Below are positions 8,942 through 17,788 of a DNA stretch of 64,000 bases, piece by piece. Position numbers and translations under genes: made by a program. Origin of the DNA: Flavobacterium psychrophilum (GTDB lineage Bacteria > Bacteroidota > Bacteroidia > Flavobacteriales > Flavobacteriaceae); assembly GCA_945874225.1 (NCBI GenBank), contig CAMCFT010000009.1:1-64000 (forward strand), in the 5' to 3' direction. Every line of letters starts with the position of its first letter. Position 1 is the first letter of the stretch. The notes under the pieces are model-generated. The model saw only the letters and a list, made by a program, of their open reading frames with translations, was not told the origin of the DNA and ran no database searches.

Positions 8942-9709
8942 TTAATTCCCCCTCTGAATTGATTTTATATAGTCCCTAGTATTCAATCCTACATAAGATT
9001 TAAAACTTGTGGAAAAATAAGAAAAGGAATTAAATCCAGTTGCATCCACTAAAAATTGTATGTTTCTTTCACCTAAATCAATAAGCTTAACTGAATACTC
9101 TAGTTTAAATTCTCTAATATATTGAGTAATATTTTTATTGGTAAGTTTTCTTATTCTTTTGTCTAATGTTGATCTACTAATAAATAGCTGATTTGATAAT
9201 TCATCTATATCAATATTTGACTTTATGTTAATCAAAATAAATTCATTTAAAGAAGTAATGAAATCCTTTTCAGATAATTTTATGGTAACTTTTGAGAAAG
9301 GATCTGGTTTGAATTTTTTTTCAAAACTCTTTTTAAGATCTAATAAATTTCTAATTTTAAAAATTAGTTCTTTTGAATTAAACGGTTTCATAATATAATC
9401 GTTAACCCCATTTTCAAGTTGTCTGAACCTGACACCATCATCCATGTTAGCTGTAATAATAATAAATGGTACCGAATTAAATTTATTATTTTTTCTAACA
9501 TTTATAAATAACTCTTCCCCATTCATAATGGGCATCATCAAATCACTAATTATAATGTCTGGAGTATGTTTACGCAAATATTCTAGCCCTTTCATTCCAT
9601 CAATAAGCCAATTTACTTCAAAACCACTCAGCTTTAACAACTCAGAAATTGAGCCGCCTAGAGCTAAATCATCTTCAATTAATACTATTTCATTTTTTGT
9701 GGCTCTCAT
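8942..9709 (-). CDS. response regulator with AraC-type output domain
   Basis: 255 aa. Receiver at about 1-125 with acidic residues E12-D13-D14, phosphoacceptor D56 (IIISDLMMP) and KPF lysine. C-terminal AraC/XylS double helix-turn-helix at about 150-250, including FISRSTLDKRIRKL and the second-helix signature TGFNSFSYFSTSFKSYVG. This is a DNA-binding response regulator, as in the output of Bacteroidetes hybrid two-component proteins. It is transcribed divergently from the GAF-PAS kinase at 9843, with 133 bp between them, so that kinase is a plausible partner. Confidence 0.9.
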   Translation of the reverse strand: MRATKNEIVLIEDDLALGGSISELLKLSGFEVNWLIDGMKGLEYLRKHTPDIIISDLMMPIMNGEELFINVRKNNKFNSVPFIIITANMDDGVRFRQLENGVNDYIMKPFNSKELIFKIRNLLDLKKSFEKKFKPDPFSKVTIKLSEKDFITSLNEFILINIKSNIDIDELSNQLFISRSTLDKRIRKLTNKNITQYIREFKLEYSVKLIDLGERNIQFLVDATGFNSFSYFSTSFKSYVGLNTRDYIKSIQRGN

Positions 9710-9789
9710 AATACGAAACTAAAAATTCTTTTTTTAACTTAACAGTACTTTAATTTAAATTATCAGTATCTTTTTAGACAAATGATTTT

Positions 9790-9808
9790 TATCAAAATAT
9801 CTTTGATA
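9790..9808 (+). promoter_or_regulatory. -7 element inside a palindrome, upstream of the GAF-PAS kinase
   Basis: TATCTTTG (9798-9805) matches TAnnTTTG. It is embedded in an inverted repeat with arms TATCAAA (9790-9796) and TTTGATA (9802-9808). The site lies in the 133-bp divergent gap between the AraC-type regulator and the kinase, where an autoregulatory operator would be expected. Confidence 0.4.
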
Positions 9809-9842
9809 TCTAATTATCACTCTATAAAGTTACGAAATTATT

Positions 9843-11846
9843 ATGAAGAATCTCCTTTTAGGAATTTCAAATGCTAATAATCATCTTTTGAAAGAAATTT
9901 CAATTGACGATGCTTTAAATTTGTGTATAGCTGCAATTGGTAAAAGTCAGAATATTGATAGATGTTACATTTTTAAAAACGAGATTGAGGACGACGAACT
10001 TAAGCTGTATTACGTATACGAATGGTGCAACAAAGGTGTTGATTCTTATATAGGTAGCCCAGACTTGAATGGACTTTCGTATGATTTATTCCCTGGATTA
10101 TATGAAACTTTGATAAAAGATGAACCATTATATGGACTAGTCAAAGACAGTAATAACAAGCTGTTCAAAGAAACGATGGAAATGCAAGGAATTAAATCCT
10201 ATCTTTTTACACCTATATTTTCTGATAATAAATTTTGGGGTTGGATAGGATATGATGATTGTAAAACAGAGAGAAAATGGATTGACGAAGAGGTTTATGT
10301 ATTGCATACCGTTGCTAAAAACATTGGGATTCGGTTAAATCAAGACAACACAAATGCAAAATTAGAAGCTCACTTAGCCCAATTTGATTTTTATTTAAAA
10401 GGCTCTAATCAAGGTATGTGGGAATGGAACATTATAACAAACAAAACCTTATTCTCTTATAATTGGGCGGGAATGATAGGTTACCGTTTAGATGAAATAG
10501 AACAAACTTTCGAATTTTGGAGAAAAAATGTTCATCCAGATGAAATTAACCAAATCGAACTTAACCTTAGAAGATACATTCAAGGCAAAACTGATAGTTT
10601 TGGTGGAATACAACGAATGAAGCACAAAAAAGGGCATTATGTGTGGATAAAATATTCCGGTTTAGTCATTAAAAATATTATTGGAAATCCTATTAAGGTT
10701 TTAGGAACACATATAGATATTAGTGAGATTAAAGAAAAAGAACGCCAACTGGAATTATCCGAGGAAAAATATAGATTTATTGCTGAAAACACAACTGATT
10801 TAATTACTCAACATTATAATGACGGAACTTTCTCTTATGTTTCAAACTCTTCTAAAGATATAATTGGGTATAATCCAGAAGAATTAATTCATAAAAGCCC
10901 TTATGAATTCATACATCCAGATGATCTTGTCTTAATGCAGAATTCGCATCGAGATATTGGAATAAAATTAGAACTAATTGCCGTAACTTATCGATTCAGA
11001 AAAAAAGACAACAGCTATATTTGGCTAGAAAGCACCTCAAAAGTTTTTCTCAATAACAAAAAAGAGATAATAGGGATGCAATCTTCCAGCAGAGACATCA
11101 GTGAAAGAATAAAAGCTGCTGAAGAAATGAGATTAAACCTTATAAAAGAAAAGGAACTCAACGAATTAAAATCAAAGTTTGTTTCAATGGCATCACATCA
11201 ATTTAGAACTCCATTGACAATCATTTATTCCAATGCTGAACTTATTGACATAAAATGCAGGATGAATGGCGTAAAAAACAATGGTGACATTGAGTTAATT
11301 ACTCGTAGAATAAAAAACGAAGTGGATAGACTGACTGAATTGATGAATAATATTTTAATTTTTGGAAAACACGAATTAGAAGAAACAAAAAAAGACATCA
11401 AAGACATAGATTTTAATAGTTTTCTAAATAAAATAATCGAAACTTATTTTAGCAATGAAGTTGATGGACGTAAAATAGGAATTACAATAGAAGGTAAAAA
11501 ACGAAAGATTTTAACTGATGAAACACTACTAACTCACATTATCACAAATCTTGTCAATAACTCCTTTAAATATTCAGCAAATAAACCTGAGCCTATGTTA
11601 AATATAACCTATTTAAACACTAAAATCAGAATTGAGATTGTTGATTATGGAATTGGAATTCCTGCTAAGGAAATGCAATATTTATTCACTTCGTTTTTTA
11701 GAGCAACAAATACTAGCACATTCAAAGGTTCAGGTTTAGGGTTAACACTTGTTAAACAATTTACAGAACTTCTTAATGGTGAAATCACTGTAAAAAGTAA
11801 AGAAAATTTAGGAACCACTATAACATTAACACTGCCATATGAGTAA
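9843..11846 (+). CDS. GAF-PAS-PAS sensor histidine kinase
   Basis: 667 aa with no transmembrane segment. GAF-like N-terminus (about 10-170), two PAS domains (about 185-300 and 310-425), phosphoacceptor helix with H452 in ASHQFRTPL, and an ATPase domain with NLVNNSFKYS, DYGIGIPAKE and GSGLGLTLV motifs. The kinase core closely resembles that of the 1187-aa kinase at 4117, suggesting paralogy. The next gene starts eight bases before this stop codon (11839), so translation is probably coupled. The divergent AraC-type regulator is a second possible partner. The signal is unknown. Confidence 0.9.
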   Translation: MKNLLLGISNANNHLLKEISIDDALNLCIAAIGKSQNIDRCYIFKNEIEDDELKLYYVYEWCNKGVDSYIGSPDLNGLSYDLFPGLYETLIKDEPLYGLVKDSNNKLFKETMEMQGIKSYLFTPIFSDNKFWGWIGYDDCKTERKWIDEEVYVLHTVAKNIGIRLNQDNTNAKLEAHLAQFDFYLKGSNQGMWEWNIITNKTLFSYNWAGMIGYRLDEIEQTFEFWRKNVHPDEINQIELNLRRYIQGKTDSFGGIQRMKHKKGHYVWIKYSGLVIKNIIGNPIKVLGTHIDISEIKEKERQLELSEEKYRFIAENTTDLITQHYNDGTFSYVSNSSKDIIGYNPEELIHKSPYEFIHPDDLVLMQNSHRDIGIKLELIAVTYRFRKKDNSYIWLESTSKVFLNNKKEIIGMQSSSRDISERIKAAEEMRLNLIKEKELNELKSKFVSMASHQFRTPLTIIYSNAELIDIKCRMNGVKNNGDIELITRRIKNEVDRLTELMNNILIFGKHELEETKKDIKDIDFNSFLNKIIETYFSNEVDGRKIGITIEGKKRKILTDETLLTHIITNLVNNSFKYSANKPEPMLNITYLNTKIRIEIVDYGIGIPAKEMQYLFTSFFRATNTSTFKGSGLGLTLVKQFTELLNGEITVKSKENLGTTITLTLPYE

Positions 11847-12924
11847 AAATAAAATTCTAATAGTAGATGATGAAGCAACTTTAAGAGAGACAATTTCTGA
11901 ATTGCTTATTTATAGTGATTATAGTGTTATGACTGCAGAAAATGGGCAAGAGGCATTAGAAATATTAGATTATTGGACACCAGACCTAATTATTAGTGAT
12001 ATAATGATGCCCGTTATGGATGGCTATTTATTTCAAGAAATAGTCAAAGGAAACGAACTATTAAACCATATTCCTTTTATCTTTTTAACAGCAAAGACTG
12101 ATGATGATGAAATGGAAAAATGCATTCTAAATGGCGTTGATCTTTTCCTTACAAAACCTTTTAAAATAGAAGAATTAATAAAAATTATTGAAGTTAAGAT
12201 TGAAAGATTTGAAAAAATAAAAAATGCCTATAACAATATTAATGCTAGTAATAGCAGTAATTTCACTCATGAAATTTACACGCCTCTTGATGGAATTTTA
12301 AAGAATATTGATGTTTTAATAGATTCCGAAAATAGCTTAAAAGAAACAGATGTGGAAGTGTTTCATAATTCTATAAAAACTTTTGGAGAACGACTAGACA
12401 GAACATTAAAGAACTCAATCCTGTATCAAAATCTAAAAAATAACAAGCTTGAATTTTCAGATTATTCATCTACAGAAGTATTAAATAGTTTTTTAAAGGT
12501 TAAGGATAAAATTTCACTTTCAGATAAAAACATAGGCAGAAGAATTCGTTTTGATGTTGAAGAATCAAACCTAAAAATCAAAGAAGAATACTTGCATTTC
12601 ATACTTTTTGAATTAATGAGCAATGCCTTGAAATCTTCAGAAGCAAATAAAAAAATTATTATTACAGGCAAAAAATACAATTCGGAACACTACGAACTTT
12701 CTATCCAAGATTTCGGAATTGGATTTAGTGAAGAAGAAATAAAAAAAATAGAAATAAATCAACCATTTAATCGAAAACATGGTGAGCAACAAGGCTTGGG
12801 ATTAGGGCTTTTAATAAGTAAAACATTCATAAAAAAAATAAAGGGGCTTTTTAGCATTAATTCACAAAAAAATGTTGGGACAACTATTGTCATCTATTTC
12901 CCATTATACATTGAAGAACTATAG
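11839..12924 (+). CDS. receiver-histidine kinase fusion
   Basis: 361 aa. The receiver comes first (about 1-120): D10-D11 acidic pair, phosphoacceptor D54 (IISDIMMPVMDG) and K106 (TKPF). A kinase core follows: H144 in the shortened motif FTHEIYTPL, N box ELMSNALKSS, G1 DFGIGFSEEE, G2 GLGLGLLIS. The H box departs from the usual HE(F/L)RTPL by Y in place of R. The order receiver-then-kinase suits a protein that receives phosphate from the preceding kinase and then controls its own kinase. Its start overlaps the previous gene by eight bases. Confidence 0.85.
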   Translation: MSKNKILIVDDEATLRETISELLIYSDYSVMTAENGQEALEILDYWTPDLIISDIMMPVMDGYLFQEIVKGNELLNHIPFIFLTAKTDDDEMEKCILNGVDLFLTKPFKIEELIKIIEVKIERFEKIKNAYNNINASNSSNFTHEIYTPLDGILKNIDVLIDSENSLKETDVEVFHNSIKTFGERLDRTLKNSILYQNLKNNKLEFSDYSSTEVLNSFLKVKDKISLSDKNIGRRIRFDVEESNLKIKEEYLHFILFELMSNALKSSEANKKIIITGKKYNSEHYELSIQDFGIGFSEEEIKKIEINQPFNRKHGEQQGLGLGLLISKTFIKKIKGLFSINSQKNVGTTIVIYFPLYIEEL

Positions 12925-12967
12925 AATATTTCTTTTAAATATTATTGTTTCTTTAAATATAAAATTG

Positions 12968-13015
12968 TTTCACAAGATAAAAATGCACCAATTGGTGCAT
13001 TTTTATCTTGTGAAA
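12968..13015. terminator. bidirectional terminator, 22-bp perfect stem
   Basis: Arms at 12968-12989 and 12994-13015 are perfect complements around an AATT loop. The position between two converging genes (stops at 12924 and 13026) fits a shared terminator. The upper stem contains A-run/T-run pairing, which supplies U residues in both directions. Confidence 0.75.
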
Positions 13016-13025
13016 TCAATAAAAT

Positions 13026-14093
13026 TTAATTAAAATCGAAGCGAACTCCGAGTGAAATATTGTTTTGATCTATCACATTGTTCTCGAATAATGGATTCAA
13101 ATCGTATTTCAAATACAGGCTGGTTTCTTTATAGCCTAGGTAAGTACTCACGCCATAAATCAAATCATTGGCATTGAAATTTCCTTTGGTTTTTATCCTT
13201 ATTTTATCGTCGTCAATGTTGTAATACATTTTTTGCTTTGACTTAATTCTTAGACCACCATAACCTCCTATCCCGAAACGGACTCCTTTATGAGTTGAAA
13301 AGCCGGAATTGCCGTCTTTTGATTTATTCCCCGAGAAATCAAACTCCAAATGTACTGGTGCAACCAGATAAACATTTTTAAAACGAGAATCCTCTAATTC
13401 ATAAGGAAAAACCTCTAGATTGGTTTGATTATTTCCGTCAGGCACAAAATAGCGGTTGTCCGTTGGACAAATATTGTTGTACATTAATGAAAATCCATAT
13501 TTCAAATGCAATAAATTATCGTTTTTAAAAATTCTCGTGTTATAGGTTAATCCCCATTCGAAGAAACGAGATTGCCAATAATAGAAATCAGAGTTGGCCA
13601 CTGCTCCATTTGTTACCAAATTATTGGCTCCAAAAGCCAAGACAAATTGTGAAGTAGTCCTTTTTTCAGTTTTATCATTTTTGTTTTTAACTTTCATTGC
13701 TGGAAAATAAAAAGCATAAGACGTATGAGTTGAATCAGCAACTTTAATTTTTCCGTCCACCTTTTGTTGAACAAGATCTTCAAGTTTTTGTTGCTCGACA
13801 GCCACTCTTTCTTCAATGTTTTTAGCTCTATTTTCTGCTAATTTTTGTTTCTCTTTATCGGCTTCTTCTTTAGTGATTTTACCATTTTGTAATTCAATAT
13901 TTATGGCTTCCACTTCAATTTTTAGAGCTGATTTTTCTTCTTTTGTAATGTTTTCAATCTTTGACGAGATTGATTTAACTTGTGCTTCAAAGGTTAGCTC
14001 CGCCTGCTCACCTTTATGGTTCGAGTCTTGGGCTTGTAATTTGCTTACTAAAAGAAGGGCAAACACGGTTAGATAAAAGATAATTTTTGTCAT
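13026..14093 (-). CDS. exported coiled-coil protein with beta-barrel C-terminus
   Basis: 355 aa. Signal peptide (about 1-21, cleaved after KLQAQ), a charged helical region rich in K/E/Q with heptad character (about 30-120), then a region of alternating aromatic/polar strands (about 135-355) ending in F-D-F-N, as in an outer-membrane barrel. Function is unknown. It lies downstream of an ECF sigma factor and an anti-sigma-like gene on the same strand, an arrangement in which the third gene is often an envelope target of the regulator. No enzymatic motif is seen. Confidence 0.75.
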   Translation of the reverse strand: MTKIIFYLTVFALLLVSKLQAQDSNHKGEQAELTFEAQVKSISSKIENITKEEKSALKIEVEAINIELQNGKITKEEADKEKQKLAENRAKNIEERVAVEQQKLEDLVQQKVDGKIKVADSTHTSYAFYFPAMKVKNKNDKTEKRTTSQFVLAFGANNLVTNGAVANSDFYYWQSRFFEWGLTYNTRIFKNDNLLHLKYGFSLMYNNICPTDNRYFVPDGNNQTNLEVFPYELEDSRFKNVYLVAPVHLEFDFSGNKSKDGNSGFSTHKGVRFGIGGYGGLRIKSKQKMYYNIDDDKIRIKTKGNFNANDLIYGVSTYLGYKETSLYLKYDLNPLFENNVIDQNNISLGVRFDFN

Positions 14094-14139
14094 AATGTTA
14101 AAGTTTAATTGTTCGTTTTTTGATTATTGATGATGATGA

Positions 14140-14838
14140 TTATTGATTGTTTCTATTGACCAAAGCTTCTTTTGCTTCTTTGTATTTTTTGGTTATAGTG
14201 TTTAATGCTTTCTCTCGGAATGAAAGTTCTAATTCTCCATCTACTTGCAAAAGCAATGCGTTGGGATTAACTTTTAAAGTTGACTTTAAATTATCTGGTT
14301 TTGAAGTAGTTTGAACCGAAGCAAGCATTCCGTCAACTGAGTTGTCATTTCTATTTGAAGACGCAATTTGTTCGGTTTCTTGAATGGATTGACTGTTTTT
14401 TAATCTTGTCGTTACACTATCCAAATTAGAATTTTGGGCAAGTTGATTTTGATTTATAATTGTTGATTTTATAACTCGAGGATTCTTTTTTACATTTTTT
14501 ACTTTCGAAATTACGGCTATACTTTCTGTTTGCAAATTTGAAGAATTTATTGAATGTGGTTCCTTTTGAATTGGCTCTACTTTCTGATTATTTTCAATTA
14601 CGACTTTGTTACTTTCTATAGTTACATTTTTATCACTTTGGTTTAAAAAAAAGCTTCCCAAAAATGCAAATCCAATTATACTGGCAGCAATATAAATCCA
14701 ACTGTATCTTCGGACTGGCTTTTTCTCTTCGGCAACAGTTAGCATTGTATCGAGCCTATCCCAAGAATTTTCGCTAGGATTAATTTCGCGTTGGCTGAGT
14801 TTATTTCTGAACTCGTTTTCTAATTTATTCTGTTCCAT
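14140..14838 (-). CDS. anti-sigma-factor-like membrane protein
   Basis: 232 aa. The N-terminus (about 1-40) is soluble and charged, with a conserved-looking NPSENSWDRLD segment. One transmembrane helix follows (about 45-63), then a low-complexity Ser/Asn/Gln-rich periplasmic part and a helical C-terminus. This is the layout of a single-pass anti-sigma factor, though no zinc-binding HxxxCxxC motif is present. Its start codon overlaps the end of the ECF sigma gene by 14 bases, which strongly suggests a regulatory pair. The function is inferred mainly from context. Confidence 0.65.
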   Translation of the reverse strand: MEQNKLENEFRNKLSQREINPSENSWDRLDTMLTVAEEKKPVRRYSWIYIAASIIGFAFLGSFFLNQSDKNVTIESNKVVIENNQKVEPIQKEPHSINSSNLQTESIAVISKVKNVKKNPRVIKSTIINQNQLAQNSNLDSVTTRLKNSQSIQETEQIASSNRNDNSVDGMLASVQTTSKPDNLKSTLKVNPNALLLQVDGELELSFREKALNTITKKYKEAKEALVNRNNQ

Positions 14839-15385
14839 TGCTATAATTTTTTAGCTTTATTATTTGCTTTTTCAATATTTTTCGAGCGTGAGACAATTGC
14901 GATTTTGATGTTCCTTCGTTAATTCCTAACATACTCGCAATTTCTTGGTGTTTATAGCCTTCTATCGCATATAAATTGAAAATCATTCTATAACCATCCG
15001 GCAAACCGTCTATTAAAAACTGGATGTCCTCTACAGAAAATTGGCTTTCTATGTTGTTGAAACTATCTTCAGAATAATTCTCGTCCTCAATAAAAATTAC
15101 TTTTTTTTGACTCCTGATATTCGAAATACATTCGTTGACCATAATCCTTCGGATCCAACCTTCAAAACTTCCCTTATGTTCAAAGTTTTTTAGGTTAACG
15201 AATGCTTTCATAAAAGCGGTAATCATTATATCTTCAGCTTGATGAATGTCCTTTATATATTGTCGGCAAACACTTAACATTTTTGAAGAAAACTTGGCGT
15301 AAATCTTTTGCTGGGCGAATCGATTGTTCTCGATTGCCAAACGAATGATTTCATTTTCTTCTTGATTTAAGTAAAGTACTTTCAA
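14825..15385 (-). CDS. ECF sigma factor
   Basis: 186 aa RNA polymerase sigma-70 factor of the extracytoplasmic-function type. Region 2 spans about 20-90 (FSSKMLSVCRQYIKD and GSFEGWIRRIMVNE). Region 4 spans about 120-175 (GYRMIFNLYAIEGYKHQEIA and EGTSKSQLSHARKILKK). It overlaps the anti-sigma-like gene by 14 bases. The start taken here is a TTG (15385), giving the usual N-terminus MKVLYLNQEE. There is no ATG close upstream, and the frame stays open there, so the start remains uncertain. Confidence 0.9.
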   Translation of the reverse strand: MKVLYLNQEENEIIRLAIENNRFAQQKIYAKFSSKMLSVCRQYIKDIHQAEDIMITAFMKAFVNLKNFEHKGSFEGWIRRIMVNECISNIRSQKKVIFIEDENYSEDSFNNIESQFSVEDIQFLIDGLPDGYRMIFNLYAIEGYKHQEIASMLGINEGTSKSQLSHARKILKKQIIKLKNYSNGTE

Positions 15386-15467
15386 ATTCTTTTTATAAAG
15401 TGTTTCTATAAGTAAGACGAGTCTGCTTGCAAAAAGGTTGCAGGAGCCATGACTATTTAAAGATAAA

Positions 15468-15494
15468 AAATAAAAACCTTAATAAAATCAAGGC
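15468..15494 (-). terminator. possible terminator of the prenyl synthase gene
   Basis: On the minus strand, CCTT and AAGG enclose a 9-nt loop and are followed by a T run. The stem is short, so this is weak, but the site lies just after the prenyl synthase stop codon. Confidence 0.35.
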
Positions 15495-15523
15495 TTCAGA
15501 AGATGTATTCTTATTTAAAAAAA

Positions 15524-16501
15524 TTATTTTTTTCTTTCGATAACGTAATTTACCATCAAAATCAAGGCATCTTTAAACTCTGATTGGGGATAATTATTCA
15601 AAAGCAGAAGAGCTTCTTGCTGAAATTCTGCCATTTTTTGTTCGGCATATAACAAGCCTTTATGATCTTTCACGAAGTTGATCACTTCTTTTACTCGTTT
15701 TTTGTCTTTGTTGTGGTTTTTGATGGAATTAATGACCCAGGATTTTTCTTTCGAAGTACAATTATTCAAAACGTGAATAAGTGGCAAAGTCATTTTTTGT
15801 TCCTTGATGTCAATTCCTGTCGGTTTGCCAATAGCTTCCTCAGTGTAATCAAATAAATCGTCTTTTATTTGAAAAGCCATTCCTATGAGTTCTCCAAATT
15901 TTCGCATGTTTTCGACCTGAAATTCATCTTCAATAACCGATTTTGCTCCTAAAGCACAACAAGCAGCAATTAGAGTAGCTGTTTTTTTTCGGATGATTTC
16001 GTAGTAAATATCTTCAGTAATATCAAGTCTTCTTGCTTTTTCTATTTGTAATAATTCGCCTTCACTCATTTCTCGTACAGCGACAGAAATAATTCTTAGC
16101 AAATCAAAATCTCCGTTATCTATGGAAAGTAACAACCCTTTGGATAATAAATAATCTCCAACAAGCACAGCAATTTTATTTTTCCAAAGTGCGTTGATAG
16201 AGAAAAACCCTCTTCGTCGATTACTATCATCAACCACGTCATCGTGAACTAATGTTGCAGTATGAATCAATTCAATTACTGAAGCACCACGATAAGTCCT
16301 TTCGTTTACAATTCCTTCAGAAACCATTTTTGCTGTCAAGAAAACAAACATCGGACGCATTTGTTTTCCTTTTCGATTGACGATATAATAAGTGATTCTG
16401 TTAAGCAAAGCCACTTTTGAAGTCATCGATTCATAGAACTTTTTTTCGAAAAGTTCCATCTCGTTAAAAATCGGCTGCTTTATTTGAGAAGTGATATTCA
16501 T
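15524..16501 (-). CDS. all-trans polyprenyl diphosphate synthase
   Basis: 325 aa. It condenses isopentenyl diphosphate onto an allylic primer to make a long-chain polyprenyl diphosphate, probably the menaquinone side chain (inference). The first Asp-rich motif is LVHDDVVDDSNRRRG (D87, D88, D91, D92) and the second is QIKDDLFDY (near 213). KGKQMRP near 45-50 is the usual isopentenyl-binding segment. Length fits octaprenyl/heptaprenyl synthases. It is transcribed alone, with the lipoprotein gene divergent. Chain length cannot be told from sequence alone. Confidence 0.9.
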   Translation of the reverse strand: MNITSQIKQPIFNEMELFEKKFYESMTSKVALLNRITYYIVNRKGKQMRPMFVFLTAKMVSEGIVNERTYRGASVIELIHTATLVHDDVVDDSNRRRGFFSINALWKNKIAVLVGDYLLSKGLLLSIDNGDFDLLRIISVAVREMSEGELLQIEKARRLDITEDIYYEIIRKKTATLIAACCALGAKSVIEDEFQVENMRKFGELIGMAFQIKDDLFDYTEEAIGKPTGIDIKEQKMTLPLIHVLNNCTSKEKSWVINSIKNHNKDKKRVKEVINFVKDHKGLLYAEQKMAEFQQEALLLLNNYPQSEFKDALILMVNYVIERKK

Positions 16502-16851
16502 AAGAGTTCAAATATACTATTTTCGAATAAAAAAACGGCAACTATTTTCGAGAAGTGAAAGTGTTTTTAAATTATTTTACTTTGGGTTAATCTTAATTTC
16601 ATTTCTGTTCCATTATTCTTCTAAAATTGTCTGCATAAACGGAAACAACTTGAATTTAGCACCGTTTTATAATAAAAATCATATTTACGTATTATTTACT
16701 ATTAGAAAATCAAAGTATTTCGAGAATGTGTAGTTCATCGATTTCAAGCAACTAAAAACATATAATTTATCTTTTTTGCATAAATTTAATCTCCCAATTA
16801 AACCTTTTATTAATTTCTATATCAAATAATTAAACCTAAAAATCATTAATT
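16502..16851. other. intergenic region, no gene supported
   Basis: 350 bases between two divergent genes. A plus-strand frame at 16491-16733 is open, but its start lies inside the prenyl synthase gene and its protein is rich in F, Y and I without recognisable features. The region should contain promoters for both neighbours, but no exact TAnnTTTG match stands out. Confidence 0.5.
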
Positions 16852-17714
16852 ATGAAAACTAAATTTTTATTATTTGTCGCCTTGTTTTCGGTTACGTTTT
16901 TTATTGGTTGTTCGACCAATGAATCTGTTGATGTCCCTTCAACTACTAATACAATTCTAACTGATGATGTTATTGCAAATTCGGAAATTGATGCCTCTTT
17001 AGATGATGTTACAATTATTGCCGAAGACCAATTTTCAGTTCAACAAAGTTTAACAACCAAGACAAGTGGTCCCGTAATAAGTATGTTGCCTCCGTGCGCC
17101 ACAATCACGACTGTTTTAACAAATGATACCTTTACAAAACGATTGATTTTGGAACTGCCGGTTGTGCTTTACCAAACGGAAACATTGTAAAAGGGAAAAT
17201 TATCATCAGCTTTTCTAAAAATTTCCTTACTCCATCAAGAACAATTTCTTATACTTTGGAAGGATTTTATCACAATGGTAAATTGATTGAAGGTAATAAA
17301 ACAATTACCCACGAACTTAAAAGTACCATATTATTGGCTGTATTGCATCCAGTAACTAAACATTCTATTGATATGAAAATTACATTTGCTGACGGTAAAT
17401 TGTATTCAAGAACAGGAACAAGAGTTAGAGAAATGGTCGAAGGTTTTGACACCATCTGGAATTGGGAAGACAATGTTTTCTCGGTTTGGGGATACAACGT
17501 GACAACGTTCCCAAATGGCGAAAAATACACTTTCACCATAACAACTCCACTGCGAATTGCAATGAGTTGCAAAATGCCTTTTCCGGTTGAAGGAATTATA
17601 ACAATCGTTAAAAATGATGCAGAAGCCACTTTAGATTATGGAGCTGGCGATTGTGATAATCTAGCAACAATTAACATAAACGGAGTTGTAAAAGAAATTG
17701 TTCTCAGAAAATAG
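16852..17714 (+). pseudogene. lipoprotein gene broken by a frameshift
   Basis: The first frame (16852-17190) begins with a lipoprotein signal ending in the lipobox FFIGC (C20). It loses its normal frame at an A run at 17136-17139. Shifting by one base there continues without interruption, reading KTIDFGTAGCALPNGNIVKG and on to the stop at 17714, beyond any plausible new start codon. The restored protein would be about 287 aa: a short disordered N-terminus and a probable beta-sandwich with several cysteines. Family not recognised. One missing A would explain the break, so it is either a real mutation or a homopolymer sequencing error. Confidence 0.75.
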
Positions 17715-17734
17715 GAGAAGAATGTATTTAAATT

Positions 17735-17775
17735 AAAAAGACGTCGTTTCAAGTTGTGAAACGACGTCTTTTTTT
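17735..17775. terminator. bidirectional terminator
   Basis: A 17-bp perfect stem (17735-17751 with 17757-17773), loop AGTTG, flanked by A and T runs. It lies between converging genes that stop at 17714 and 17789. Confidence 0.85.
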
Positions 17776-17788
17776 ATGCTTTAAAGTT

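Noticed and set aside
12968..13015. Operator or mobile-element end
   Set aside because: A single perfect stem between two converging genes is best explained as a shared terminator.
16491..16733. Plus-strand open frame of 80 codons
   Set aside because: It starts inside the prenyl synthase gene, lacks any recognisable feature and has a composition expected of A+T-rich noncoding DNA.
17191..17714. Separate 152-aa gene beginning at 17256
   Set aside because: The same frame continues upstream past the proposed start and joins the lipoprotein frame at an A run, so it is the second half of a frameshifted gene.
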